DNA of 64,000 nucleotides from Meconema thalassinum (Eukaryota; Arthropoda; Insecta; Orthoptera; Tettigoniidae), in NCBI GenBank assembly GCA_946902985.2, contig OX336389.2:130049572-130113571 (forward strand), read 5' to 3'. The position numbers were made by a program, and so were the translations under genes. Shown piece after piece: positions 46,857 through 58,098 of the stretch. The notes below the pieces were generated by a model. It worked only from the letters and a program-made list of their open reading frames with translations, made no database searches and was not told the DNA's origin. The stretch's first letter is position 1, and each line of letters opens with the position of its first letter.

Positions 46857-47291
46857 ATATTTATGATACATACCCCTTTAGGAATAACGTAACATAATTT
46901 TTCTCACAATAAAATTGATGGGCTGCGTAAAAATTGGAATTTATGTTTTGATGCCACAATGGCAACATTGTGCACATAATCCACATTACAAGTTTGAAAA
47001 GTAACTTTCCTAAGACTTGCAAGATGGCAACATTATGCAGTGCAGGGTTAACTCTTAGAGGGAAATACGCAGTGATGAACATATGACTATGCAAAGGAAT
47101 CACCACAGTAGTTGTAGTCTATTTTCTGAATATAGTAAGTGTGGCTCTAGCCACGAACGAGTAAGGTCATGCTTGTCTGGTGCATCTGAGCAGTGAGAGT
47201 GCAGCCAACACACAACAGTTAAGTGCGCCGAATAGCTTCGCCTACGCTTAGTACAGGCTCTTTGTCAATTGGATAGAACCCCAGGAAGAAA
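46857..47291. other. Upstream of LINE; likely includes its 5' UTR
   Basis: No coding motif. The LINE 5' boundary could not be placed; the G+C-richer part from about 47120 (agtaagtgtggctctagcca) is the likely 5' UTR. Confidence 0.35.
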
Positions 47292-48758
47292 ATGCAAACC
47301 ATCAGGAAAAATACGTTGAAATGCTCCTTCCAACGGAACACCACGCGTCCGTCGGCAGCGGAAATTCACACCTTTGTGGCGGAGATGCTGAAAATCACAG
47401 TCGACCAATTGGAGACCCTGCAACTTGACGCACCGTCCAACTCTGTTTTTATCAAGGTAATCTCTCAATCTATTTTGGACAAACTTTTGAGTAAATTTGC
47501 GGGAACACACAGGCTTACTTTGTTTAATGGGGAGTCTGTTTCGGTAGAAATTGCCGCTGCCGGCATGGAAGCCACGCGGGTAAGGCTCTTTAATATTCCG
47601 CCTGAATTATCAAATGATACAATACGCACCCATTTTGCAAAATATGGTACAGTCAAATCCATCACAAATGAAAGTTGGTCCCAGTATTACAAGTTACCAG
47701 TTGCAAATGGTATCCGACAAATACAAATAGATTTAAAAAAGCAAATTCCGTCCTTTATCATGATTGATGGGCACCGTGGACAGGTTAGCTATGAAGTGCA
47801 AGTTAAAACATGTGCCATACAGTATGTCAAGCTATAGACCATCTGCGTATCGACTGTCCGCGCCGATACTCGGCCATGACGCGCCTTGAACGCGACACAC
47901 GGACAACTAGCCTTGCGGCTATGGTCACCCCTAGATCCAGCCGCCGTATAGACGACTCCCCGCTTCACAGCCCAGGAGATACTCAAGCACGCTACGATAC
48001 AGTTTTTCCCCCGCTAGACAGCACGCCTCCCATGGAGACGGAGCCTGTCACCCTGGCTGACAGCATAGGTGTGCCTGACATGAATCCAGAGTCTGTGGTC
48101 TTGCACCAGGAAGAGTCTTCACAGCAACCCTTGGATGCTGACCGGTCACCCCCTCCAGTTGCCAAACCTACCCATAGTTCCCCCCAAGGAGAAGGCTCGG
48201 CACAGGAAAATTCGGGGATACGCAAAACGACCACCTGGTCTGAGGACATTGAGGAAAGCATGCTCGTTAGCCGTGGGCATACTTCTGATGACTCAGATGC
48301 TTCGCTCGCAACCCCAGTCGTGAAAAATCGTAAACCTAAGCGCAAGGTTAACCCTACTTCCGATAAATCCGATGCTTCGCTCGCCACCGAACTTGTTAAA
48401 ACCCGTAGAGCACAGAACAAGCCTAAGCAGCTGAAGAAAGGTGAAATACGTGTCAGTGAGAGTGCCGGAAACCACCAGAAGTTGTCCAACAGAGGCCTCA
48501 TCTGCTGCGAGCCTTACTACCGGCGAAGCCCTTGAGGTTCAGCAAATGATGTCGGACCTGTGTCATATGGCAACCCTTCCTAGCCCCGGACCCATTCTTT
48601 CACTTCTACGCAAGTGCGCTCAAATGGGTCAGCATGAGGGAGTCCCCGAGTTCGTTAGCAAGATGCGGGCTAAATATAGTGAGCAGTCCCGGGAGGCACT
48701 GCAGGATTTGGATCCACAGTTAGCTCCCCTCTTAGCCGATATCAACTATGGACCATAA
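47292..48758 (+). pseudogene. LINE ORF1: RRM-like plus zinc knuckle, two frameshifts
   Basis: The ATG at 47292 opens a 181-codon segment. About residues 95-125 (TRVRLFNIPPELSNDTIRTH.. FAKYGTVKSI) look like an RNA-recognition fold, then ngirqIQIDLKKQIPSF. The frame changes inside the zinc knuckle near 47815; the downstream frame gives C-QAID-H-LRID-C. That frame runs through a Ser/Pro-rich, acidic linker to 48535, while the conserved tail (PGPILSLLRKCAQMGQHEGVPEF) is in the first frame again, ending at 48758. Total about 489 residues. ORF1 proteins bind the LINE RNA and form particles. The last codons overlap the ORF2 start (48748). Confidence 0.75.
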
Positions 48759-51700
48759 TTCACATTTGAAGACCTATGCCACAGTAAATGTTCCTGGCTT
48801 GAGGAATCCGGCCACTCAGGCGCTGTTAAGCCGTTTTCTGCGTGAATATGATGTTGACATTCTTTTTCTGCAAGAAGTCAGCGAATGCAATATTGGCTTC
48901 CTCTATGAACATGACTATATAGTTAACATGGGCACCACTGCTAGGGGTACGGCCATTATCTACCGTAAAGGCACCCTAGTAACGGATGTGGTGATGGATC
49001 CTTCCGGGCGTATAACATCTGCTACGGTACATGGTGTCAGGATCATAAATGTTTACAGTCCATCTGGCTCCAATTATAAATCTGAGAGAAACGTTTTATT
49101 TAGGCAAGACATCTTACCCCACCTGGTAACGAATCTCCCCATTCTATTGATGGGGGATTTCAACTGCACCTTACGCCCCCAGGATCAGACGGGTTCCTTC
49201 AATTTCTGTCCTGGGTTACAGGGACTCACCCAGAGCATGCAACTAATAGATATATGGCCACACATACATGGCAACCAGATCCAATATTCATTTTGCCGTG
49301 GCGCCTCTAAATCCAGGATTGATCGGGCGTATATGTCCAGTACGCTTGCCTCACGTGTACGTGGCTGTCGGATAATCCTTGTCGCCTTTAGTGATCACAA
49401 TGGCTTTTTATTTACGGCGCGAAGTGCCGTCCCTGCACACACAATACAAGGGCGAGGCACGTGGAAAATGAATACCAACTGCTTTGAAAGGGAAGAGGAT
49501 TCACAGCGTTTTGAGGCTGTGTATCGGCAGTGTCAACGGCTGAAACACCGTTACAACAATGTGGCTGACTGGTGGTTAGAAAAGGTGAAGCCGGCCATTC
49601 GGGCAGTCGCCAAAGCCATAACCTTTGAACGTAATCAACGTTTATATCGGAAACTGGACTTCTATGACACCGTGTTACAGGACCTCCACCATCGAGAACA
49701 ACTAGGGGAAAATGTGTCGGTGGCACTACGCACGATTAAGACAACCATCTGCCATGTCCGAGAAAGCAATTTAGCCACCCTGCAGCAGCATGTCAAGAAA
49801 TATTCCTTGATTGACAGGGAAAAGATGTCTGTTTATCAGCTTGGCCGTCTCCGCCGCTCGCAAGGGCGTCAGTGTATTAGTCAGTGGATGGGACCGGATG
49901 GGGGCATATTAACGACCCGTGAGGAACTACTTGCAGAAGGTGAGCGCTATTTTCGGGAGATGCTGGCTGAGGAACCAGTCTCGGAATCGGCAGGTAACCA
50001 ACTCTTGACGTCTACGGACCGGCACCTGGACAACGACTGCATGCGTCAACTTGGCGCCCCAATCATGAAGGCAGAGATCGACTATGCTCTCCGAAACACA
50101 GCTAATAACAAGACGCCGGGAATAGATGCACTGCCGTATGAATGGTACAAACACTTCTGGCACCTTGTTGGGGATGAGGTCACCCAAGTCCTCAACTACC
50201 TATTCACACATGAAGTACCCCACGGCTTTACGGAAGGCGTTATCCTTTTGATTCCTAAGATTAATGGTGTGCGTGGTATTGCTGACTACAGACCAATAAC
50301 TATTCTCAACACGGATTACAAGTTGCTGGCCAAAGTCCTAGCACTTCGGCTCAAAAGTGTGCTGCACAGCCTGATAGGCCCTGGTCAAACCTGCACGATA
50401 CCCCAGAAGACCATTCTGCATAGCATTCTTGCTATCCGAGACCTCATTCTTTATGCTTCAGGTAATGGAAATCACGCGGCTGCCTTGCTGAATATTGACC
50501 TGAACAAAGCCTTTGATAGGGTCGCCCATGCATATCTTTGGCAAACTTTGCGTCACTTTCACATTCCTCTGGGCGTCATACACTGCCTCCAACGACTCTA
50601 CGCATCCGCTTCATCTAGAGTGTTGATAAATGGATTTTATCCCGTCCAATTCCCGTCCATAAATCCATCAGGCAGGGCTGCCCATTGTCGATGGTGCTCT
50701 TTGTTTTGGCTATTGAACCCCTGATCCGCAGTCTGGACGAGAAACTCCAAGGTATCGATCTGCATGGTGCCCATATCACCCTGCGGGCATATGCCGATGA
50801 CGTGACCGTCTTTATCACTGATGAGTCAGAACTTACGTCTACGAATAGCATCATGGACACCTACGCCCTAGCATCAGGTGCACGCATCAATGCTGCGAAG
50901 TCATCGCTCATGCCCATCTGCTTGCCTACAACAATCAGGACGCCGCACGACCTAGCCATTCCAATAGTTGACAGGTGTACAATATTGGGGATAACTTTCT
51001 TCCCCGATTTTGCAGAAACTGTCAGCTATAACTGGAACCGGAGGCTAAATGCGCTGAGATTTCAATTAAAGGAAGAACTGACGAGAAGATTGAACCTGAT
51101 ACAGAAAGTGTGGTTTATTAATACCTTTGCCCTGTCCAAAGTATGGTTTCTGGCACAAGCAATCCCAGCTCCGCACGTTCTCTGCCAACGAATGGAAATG
51201 GCCATCGGGTATTTCCTCTGGTCTGGATACCACTATCGGATTCGTCGAGATCGAATGAACCTGCCACTCCGAAGAGGCGGACTGCAACTTGTGGCAGTTG
51301 AACACAAATGTGCCGCCTTGCTGGCTGCACAGCTATTTCGAGCGCAACACCATATGGGGGACCCCTTTGACACTGTCTGCATCCAGTCACTTGTCCCAGG
51401 TGCGAATCCCCAGATGCTCATCCCAGCCAATGTTTTCAAGAAGGAACTCGCAATTCTTAACCGTCTGAAATCCAGTGTCTCCACACCCTTCACCGCCCTC
51501 CCTACCAAGGTGCTTTATAGGTTTCTGCTCGCCGAAAAACTCTTCACTCCCTATATACAGATGAAATATCCTACGCGAGCCTGGTCGACTATTTGGGAGA
51601 ACCTGTGGAATCCCCGGATTCCACTGGAATGGCGATCGACATTGTATGAGTACCTCAATGAAATTGTGCCGACCAGAGAAAAACTGTCTCGGCATGGGCA

Positions 51701-52067
51701 GAGTGATGTCGACCTGTGTGACGCCTGTGGTCGCACTGACACATTAGACCATCGAGTCACTACGTGTGGGAATGCGACAGTCGTCTGGACTTGGACCCTC
51801 CAGGCAGTGTCTGGAATCTGCGGACGGCCGCTGGACGTGTCCGATGGCATGAAGGTGCAACGTTTTGCAGTAACACATTCCACTGGGGAAAAGCGTAACG
51901 CCATCCTCTGGTTCACGGCGGGAGCGATTCATTACAACCTCTCCCGCCACAGGTCTCGGGACCACACACTGGTGGGGTTCTTGGACCACCTCCGCAGGGA
52001 GAGATGGAAATCCGCCAAACATGGAACACTGACTGCAGCGTTTGGACGGCTGTTATGTATGTTTTGA
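48748..52067 (+). pseudogene. LINE ORF2: endonuclease and reverse transcriptase, one frameshift
   Basis: Residues ~1-225 form the APE-type endonuclease: VNVPGLRN, LQEVSE (metal-binding Glu), GDFN, and the SDHNG end with catalytic His. The reverse transcriptase follows: NKTPGIDALPYEWYK, VILLIPKINGVRGIADYRPIT, NIDLNKAFDRV, then a single-base frameshift near 50655 (between GFYPVQFP and IRQGCPLS). The second frame carries the AYADD active site near 50790, thumb region and a C-terminal knuckle C-x2-C-G..D-H-x4-C (about 51715-51765), ending at 52067. Combined length about 1,105 residues, normal for the family. Without the shift it would carry out target-primed reverse transcription. Confidence 0.87.
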
Positions 52068-52331
52068 ATTGGACAGCCACGAGTTCTTATCGTCAGCCTG
52101 GAGTGTTTAATGCGTATAAGTGCTTGTGACTTTAAAATGGTGCAGTGACGATTACTTTCTGTGTTGACCTTTACAAAGGTGCAGTGACATTTTGCTTCTG
52201 TGTTGCTTTATAAACAATGGTGCAGTGACTTTTATTTTCTGTATTAACTATTCAAATTGTGCACTGACAATTCCTTTCTATGTGTGTAATGTTATTACTA
52301 TGTAAATAAAACCACCTAAAAAAAATAATAA
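52068..52331 (+). other. LINE 3' UTR with short tandem units and poly(A) signal
   Basis: About four diverged ~45-bp units (ggtgcagtgac...ttctgtgtt) run from 52137 to 52275. AATAAA follows at 52305-52310, and an A-rich tail ends near 52331. Confidence 0.75.
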
Positions 52332-53122
52332 TAAAGGGCTCGTGAGGCAAAACTGAGAAGAGAAAAAAAATATATATATATATAGTGGGAATGTTTTGTA
52401 AATAAGCAAAACGTCAGTCCGTGAATATTTTGAGAGATGCGATGGTATTCAACACAACGGTTTACTTTATTAGCCTACTTTTCACATTTTGCAGAAATGA
52501 TGGCAAAGTAGACTTCCGAGATCAACCCAAGCCGATGTCCTTCTGCCGGTGTGTCTGCGTGTCATCTCCTAAACGGTTGCAGTAATCAACACCAAACTTG
52601 GTATGAATGAAGAACTATACCAGGACATTTCAAGGCCAAGTTTGAAAATGACGTCATTGCTATCAACTGCTGAAAAAACACAATTGAATTTTGAATTCAA
52701 TGTTGGATATCTCAGTAAGTAAGTTATGCATGAAAAGTATTTCAAAAAATAGCCCACATATAGGTAGCCTATATCACAATATTGTTGATTAATTTTAAGC
52801 AACCAAGTAGGGCCTACCGGTCAAAAGTTTAGGACCACATAAGGAAATCATGAAATGTCACCTAAAACCTGAACTTATGGCACTAGAGCTATGCGATTTC
52901 TTTACGGAGCTCTTACATCTGATAGAATATAACCGTCCTTATATCGTTCAATTGGGCCAAGTATTGTAGAAGTTATGATTTTTTAACTGTTTGAAGGTCA
53001 CAGCAAAAAATCACCATTTTCAGAGGTATAATGTATTGTATATTCCGACTGGGTACAGCTGTTGCCACCATTTTTCTACTTTAGACTTAGCAATAGTTGG
53101 GGATCATTTTGGTATAAATATA
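52332..53122. other. Unassigned; Tc1-like end at about 52815
   Basis: A (TA)n patch lies at 52370-52383. The string accggtcaaaagtttaggac at 52817-52836 resembles Tc1-type TIRs, but no partner end was found. The run ggtagcctatatcacaatat at 52765 recurs at 53424, flanking the 53123 MITE. Confidence 0.4.
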
Positions 53123-53421
53123 CAAATTCCGAAGAAATGCAGGACCTTCTTTTTTTGCAGGTCGATACTTTTCCAAGCCAGAGCTAAAATGGCTGACAAC
53201 GAGATAACCTCACGCCGAAATCCCACAAGCCATAAACCTGTACTTGGATGCCATCTGTTGAGTGAAAGTGGAACTACTAGACACGACAAGTTAGAACCCG
53301 TTAGGTAGCACGGAAGCCTTACGGCAAGCGTGATAAGAACAAGGGAAAATCAACAATTTTAGCGTTGGCTTGAAAAAGTATAAACCCGCCAAAAAAATGT
53401 CCTGCAAGTTTTCGGAATTTG
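53123..53421. mobile_element. 299-bp TA MITE
   Basis: The left CAAATTCCGAAGAAATGCAG and right (complement CAAATTCCGAAAACTTGCAG) are inverted over ~35 bp. TA lies at 53121-53122 and 53422-53423. No coding capacity. Confidence 0.72.
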
Positions 53422-53423
53422 TA

Positions 53424-53986
53424 GGTAGCCTATATCACAATATTTTAGATTCATTTTAAGTAACCCTGTATGAAGGGTTCTGCAAGGAAAAATACCCGGG
53501 AAGAGAAGTGTTGACAGGAGATGAATCTCCTGGCTAAAAAAACCTCGGAGACTGGACTCTCAAGACATCGGAAGAGTTGTTCGAAACGGCTGAGAGCAAA
53601 CAAACACAGTCAAGATGGATAAGGTGCAGCCGCCCCTGGTTGAAGGAAAGTATAGTGAGAATACACCTAATCTTATCCCCGACCACGTAGAACTGGTATG
53701 ATAAGAGTTAGAAAAACCATCCACGGACTGTATTATTTATACTAAATGGTGTAGCACGTAAAAGTGGCAGCATTGTCGTAAAGCACTGCAAATTGCCAGG
53801 TAACGCGATGTCCCTTACGACTGAAGCACTTGGAATGCCAGACACGTTGTGTTAGAGTGAGCTCAGCGCGTGTAATGGATGCTATCATCTCATCATTTCC
53901 AGTGAACATGGAGAGTAACTTTTAATTTTCCTACTAATTGTGCGCTCAGACCAGAAATTCTGTGGTCACAGTTCATACTTTTCTTC
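53424..53986. other. No recognisable feature
   Basis: Besides the duplicated ggtagcctatatcacaatat at its start (see 52765), no repeat or coding motif is recognised. Confidence 0.35.
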
Positions 53987-54395
53987 TGACATCAGAACTG
54001 ATGATATTGTTAATTCATTTCGGGGCTTGCGACATCGTAGTCATTTAGTCCCGTGTACTTAAATGTGTGTTGGATTTGTTTGATAAACAATGTTATTGTG
54101 ATGTCAGTACAAGTTTGTATTTATAAATGAGGTTATGATTGGGAAGGACATGGCCATGGCCTAAAGTTATAAACCATCCAGGAATGCATCTGGAGTAGAA
54201 GTAAGAAAGCACGCAAAACCAATTCTGGAATGCCTGAGGTGGGAATTGAACCCACTACTTCTCAGTCCTTCTCCTGAGGCTCAGGGTATCCCGTCCCAGC
54301 ACTTAGACCAGAATTAAATTTCTTGGCTATGGCGAGATCAAACCCGAACTTCAGGGGTAACATTTAAGAATGCTGGTCAGTAATTAATATTGCTT
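53987..54395 (-). mobile_element. tRNA-derived SINE (family E), diverged
   Basis: Complement of the family at 19500. The tail side carries cggggcttgcgacatcg at the left, the body has ggaaggacatggccatggcc, and the head lies near 54390 with a B-box-like GTTCGGGTTTGATC. TSD not resolved. Confidence 0.7.
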
Positions 54396-54548
54396 AATTG
54401 TGACAATTAACAAAATTGCGGAAAATGTTTTCTTGATGCAAGTTACTTGCAGACATAACATTTGAAACTACACATTTTATTTTAACGTGGTCTATTGTGT
54501 CGTCACAAGCTCATCTCCGGTCGTCTTACTTCCAACGTAGCTTGCCAC

Positions 54549-54908
54549 GGTGGGTGAGTGGTTATCGTGTCGGATTACTAACCGCAAGATTGCAGGTTCA
54601 CTCCTGGCCGAGGTAAGGGATTTTTGAAAGGCGGCAAAAATCACGATATGCATGTCATACGATGTTGGCATGTTAAAGAACCCATTTGAATTCAATAGGC
54701 TGTGTTCATAATGGCAAAATTAATCTGGGGAATTTCCGCCAACACAAAGTTCCTCATTTCTCTACTAGAAAGCGCTATAGTGTCAAGGAGCAAACCTCTT
54801 TGACTTTCATAGTGCTTCAAGGAGCAACAAAATTCGACATGCAAGCTGCACTCTGGGTGTTAAATAACAAAGTTTGCACCCAGCACCCGAGACCTTACGA
54901 TATTATTA
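54549..54908 (+). mobile_element. tRNA-derived SINE (family H), 13-bp TSD
   Basis: The head CTTGCCACGGTGGGTGAGTG sits within a few bases of the start, with B-box-like GGTTCACTCC at 54595, a ~300-bp body and an (ATT)n tail. The 13-mer ttacttccaacgt flanks it at 54536-54548 and 54909-54921. Confidence 0.87.
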
Positions 54909-54981
54909 TTACTTCCAACGTTAATTTGTAACACAAGACACCGTTGACATGTTACAGTGAGTTGTTGTGTTGTTTGAGTCT

Positions 54982-55965
54982 TCAGTATTTTGACTGGTTT
55001 GATGCAGCTCTCCATGCCTCCCTGTCCTGAGCTAATCGTTTCATCTCTACATAGCTACCACACCCTACATCCGAGGCAATCTGTTTAACATATTCTAACC
55101 TTGGTCTATCTCTACAGTTCTTGTCCTCGACCCTTCCCACCATAACTAAGCTTGCTATTCCTGGGTGTCTTAGTATGTGTCCTACCAACCTATCTCTTCT
55201 CATCATTAGCAGTCGCCAGAAACATCTCTCCTCTCCCACTCGTCTTAATACCTCTTTGTTTGTAACCCTATCTACCCATCTGATCTTCATCATTCTCCTG
55301 TAACACCACATTTCAAATGCTTCAATTCTCCTCTTTTCTGCTGCACCAATAGTCCAAGTTTCACTTCCATAGAGCGCCACGCTCCAGACAAAGGCTTTCA
55401 AAAATGACTTCCTAATACCTAAATCTATATTCGATGTCAGCAGATTCCTTTTTTGTAGTAATGCTTTCTTTGCCTGAGCCAACCTACTTTTTATATCCTC
55501 TTTGCTTTGTCCATCACTGGTTATTCTGCTTCCTAAGTAACAGAAGTCCCCTACTTCCTTCAGCTTTTCACCTGCCAATTTGATCTCCATAGAGGTTTCT
55601 GATTTATTTCGGCTGCATTCCAGTATTTTTGTTTACATTTATTAATTTTCATCATGAATTCTTTCTGTAAGACGGAGTCCATACCATTCAAAAACTCATT
55701 CAAATCCTCAGGCTTGTCGGCCAAGATGACGATGTCATCAACAAATCGCAGAGTTGAAATTATTTCTCCTTGAATCTTCACTCCCACTTTAAATTTTTCT
55801 CTAATTTCCTTCATAGCTTGTTCAATGTAAAGATTGAAAAGTATGGGTGATAAGTTGCAGCCTTGCCTTACACCTTTCTGAATACCAGCTTCTCTCTCAT
55901 GTCCTTCAACTCGAATGACTGCTGTCTGGTTTCTGTATAGATTGTATATCACCCTCCTATCCCTG
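54982..55965 (-). pseudogene. RTE-like reverse transcriptase C-terminal half
   Basis: The minus strand reads YNLYRNQTAVIRVEGHER, IQKGVRQGCNLSPILFNLYIEQ, then FVDDIVILADKPEDLN, where YADD/FADD is expected. A frame break near 55600 separates it from the thumb and tail (GEKLKEVGDFCYLGSRIT, GSETWTIGAAEKRRIEAFEMWCYRRM). This is the RT tail common in insect RTE-type or related LINEs. The endonuclease and N-terminal RT are missing. The Ala-to-Val change in the catalytic box is compatible with decay. The upstream edge lies against a (AATA)n run at 55970-55995. Confidence 0.82.
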
Positions 55966-55995
55966 TACTGTTAATAAATAAATAAATAAATAAGA

Positions 55996-56165
55996 CTCCA
56001 TCGAAAGCTTACAAGCTTACATTTTAGAACTTGAACAAACATGTAGGGAATATGGTATCAACATCAGCATTTATAAAACGAAGGTTATATTGGTAGGAAA
56101 GAAGGAAAATAAATTAGGATGCCGCGTAGGAGGAAATACATTGGAGCAGGTGGACAATTTTAAGG
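55996..56165 (+). pseudogene. Reverse-transcriptase fragment (thumb region), plus strand
   Basis: Open for about 57 codons to the TAG near 56165: LELEQTCREYGINISIYKTKVI, then GGNTLEQVDNFKDLG. The conserved form is C..YG...N..KTK..V ...LEQV..F.YLGS, which follows the YADD box in many LINE RTs. It lies head-to-head with the minus-strand RT remnant at 54982-55965, separated by (AATA)n, and is a different copy. Confidence 0.65.
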
Positions 56166-56529
56166 ACTTGGGGCTGTTGATAGTAGTATAGTGAAAAAGG
56201 TAGAGTCGAACTGCCGACAAGCCAATGCAGTGAGTTTTCAATTGTATAGAGTAGGTATTCAGCAGGTAAGAAGTTAGTGTAGCGACAAAACTCACTTTGT
56301 ATTTAGACGACCTAGCTTAGTCGAGAGAGTTGGTTAGATTCAGGATATCTCAATTTATGAACTGAAATGAGGGAAGCACTAATGATTCCTGGGGCAAATA
56401 TATGGACGAAATTACAGGAGAGTACAAGTAATGAAGGCTGCGTTTGAAATCAACTCGTTAGATGAAGCTGTTCCTATGAACCTTCTCAGTTGTTGGGGGT
56501 CATGTGATGAGAGTGATTGAGGGGACATT
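56166..56529. other. Decayed continuation of the RT fragment
   Basis: Scattered RT-like matches continue in changing frames (for example SNCRQANAVSFQLYRVG at 56195-56260), then nothing recognised. Confidence 0.4.
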
Positions 56530-56541
56530 ACTCAGGGGGTA

Positions 56542-56882
56542 CTGGGTGAGTTAGCCGTGGTCGTTACGGCATGACTGCTGGAGGTCGCTCACATCCGGGA
56601 GGCGAGGAGGTTCGAATCCCCCCGCCGGCAACCTTGAAGATGGTCTTCTGTGGTTTCCCATCTTCCTTCCAGGCAAATGCCAGGGTTGGTCCCTAACTAT
56701 AGGCCAAAGCTGCTACCTTCCAACTCCTCGTCCTTACAGTCCAACTTTCCTCCCCAACGGTACTTGTAGCTCACCCATTGGGTGTCCGTCTCGAAGCAGC
56801 TACAAAACTGGCGAGCCGAACATGTCCTCGGACACTCCCGGCACTATTAGCCATACGCAAAAAAAAAAAAAAAGAAACAAAA
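56542..56882 (+). mobile_element. tRNA-derived SINE (family C), 12-bp TSD with one mismatch
   Basis: Head GTGAGTTAGCCGTGGTCGTT, perfect B box GGTTCGAATCC at 56610, a body ending ggacactcccggcactatta, then an A-rich tail (56861-56882). actcagggggta (56530-56541) and actcatggggta (56883-56894) differ at one base. Opposite in orientation to 8953-9322. Confidence 0.85.
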
Positions 56883-57074
56883 ACTCATGGGGTAATTCAG
56901 CTGTAGATTGTAAGAGCAGCAAACGTATACCTAAAGTCTGTTCGCCGAGACGAGATAGTGGAAGTAAACACAATTGTACACGTGATTGCAGGGCTGCCCA
57001 CAAGGGGTGCATAGAGCTGTGCCTGTAGAACGTACGCCAACTTCAGTGCTGTGTATAGCCTACATGTCACATTC

Positions 57075-57302
57075 CTACGTTGGATGTCTGAAATATCTGA
57101 AAACCTCTGGCCCTTCAGGGCATTTCGGCGACCCTGGACCCCGATACGCCATACTTTGACGCTTGCCTTCGAGGTCGTACCTCAGGCACAAAGTCTCGTC
57201 ACCCGTTACGATGATTTTCAGGACCATTCCATTCCACGGAACATTCACCCTTCTCAATGCCACCTGTCGAACAGGTGTGCACGTTAGGTTGCATAAAATC
57301 AC
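57075..57302 (-). pseudogene. Mariner transposase fragment with first catalytic Asp region
   Basis: The minus strand reads RRVNVPWNGMVLKIIVTGDETLCLRYD then KRQSMAYRGPGSPK. This corresponds to the IVTGDETW..YDPE.KRQS..W segment of D,D34D mariners (first Asp kept, Trp lost). The remainder of the gene is missing. Confidence 0.78.
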
Positions 57303-57346
57303 GATTCTCTCTTGCTTTCAATTTAGAGCTTTGACGACCCAAACTG

Positions 57347-57452
57347 AACGCTATCCCTAAAGAAGACTATGCCAGAAGTTTCAAGGACTTGTTCAGTTGT
57401 TGTCAGAAGTGCATAACCATCCACGGGGATTACTTCGAAGGACAGTAACGGC
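57347..57452 (+). pseudogene. Mariner transposase extreme C-terminus
   Basis: The plus strand reads NAIPKEDYARSFKDLFSCCQKCITIHGDYFEGQ and a stop, the typical mariner ending (W..R..KCI...GDYFEG). Opposite in orientation to 57075-57302, so two mariner pieces abut or one was rearranged. Confidence 0.72.
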
Positions 57453-58088
57453 TGTTTCAGGTAAGCCACCAATCCGTTGGTAATATAGCCCGTTCATCGA
57501 ACTTTTCAGACAGAGGGTGTATTTACTTTATTACCATCCACTCATTGCTATTCTGTACATTTCATTTTGGGGGAAATATAACAGACGAGGTGTACCCTTA
57601 CGGGTAAAATACCTTAGCAAACAGGCTCCATCACATTCAGTGCTGTTTTACGATTTCCCGGAATTCATCATTTCGTATTCTTGTATAGCGTCCGGCTTAT
57701 GGACTGGGGGCACTCATACTATTGTCAACTGAACATAAACCAGCGAACAAAACAGCAAAATTATGGCAGCGACCCAACGTGGCATTGCTGTTGGCAAGTC
57801 ACTCGCGATGGTGACATTTCACTCAACATGCTGTCTGTACATCACCATAATTAGCTGCATCAGTAGTCGCTGCTTCGGACTGAAGAGCCTTCACATGTCA
57901 GCGATTTGGAAGCTTTTTCCTCTCCCATCGTCAGATCAAATAAGAAAAGAATCATGATTCCCCACATACATTCGGAACTATAGCGCTCTAGCTCATGGTC
58001 TTAGGGGACTGAAGGGGAGAGGAGACGCATTCCAGCTGGGTTGATTGAGTGGACGTGCCGCTGCAGGTATTGCCAACTTAGCACCGAT
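57453..58088. other. No recognisable feature
   Basis: Short open frames only; no motif or repeat end recognised. Confidence 0.35.
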
Positions 58089-58098
58089 GTTATTCACG

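Larger units (their letters stand above)
47292..52331 (+). mobile_element. Near full-length two-ORF LINE (Tx1/L1-like)
   Basis: The order is ORF1, ORF2 (APE endonuclease then reverse transcriptase then CCHC knuckle), a 3' UTR, an AATAAA at 52305 and an A-rich (aaaaaaataataataaa) end. The RRM-plus-knuckle ORF1 overlapping ORF2 and the form of the RT suggest the Tx1 group of L1-like LINEs; a jockey/R1-type placement is not excluded. G+C content is clearly higher than the flanks. A handful of frameshifts inactivate it. 5' boundary uncertain. Confidence 0.85.

Noticed and set aside
48293..48475. Small frames overlapping LINE ORF1 and ORF2 on either strand
   Set aside because: Shadows of the LINE coding frames.
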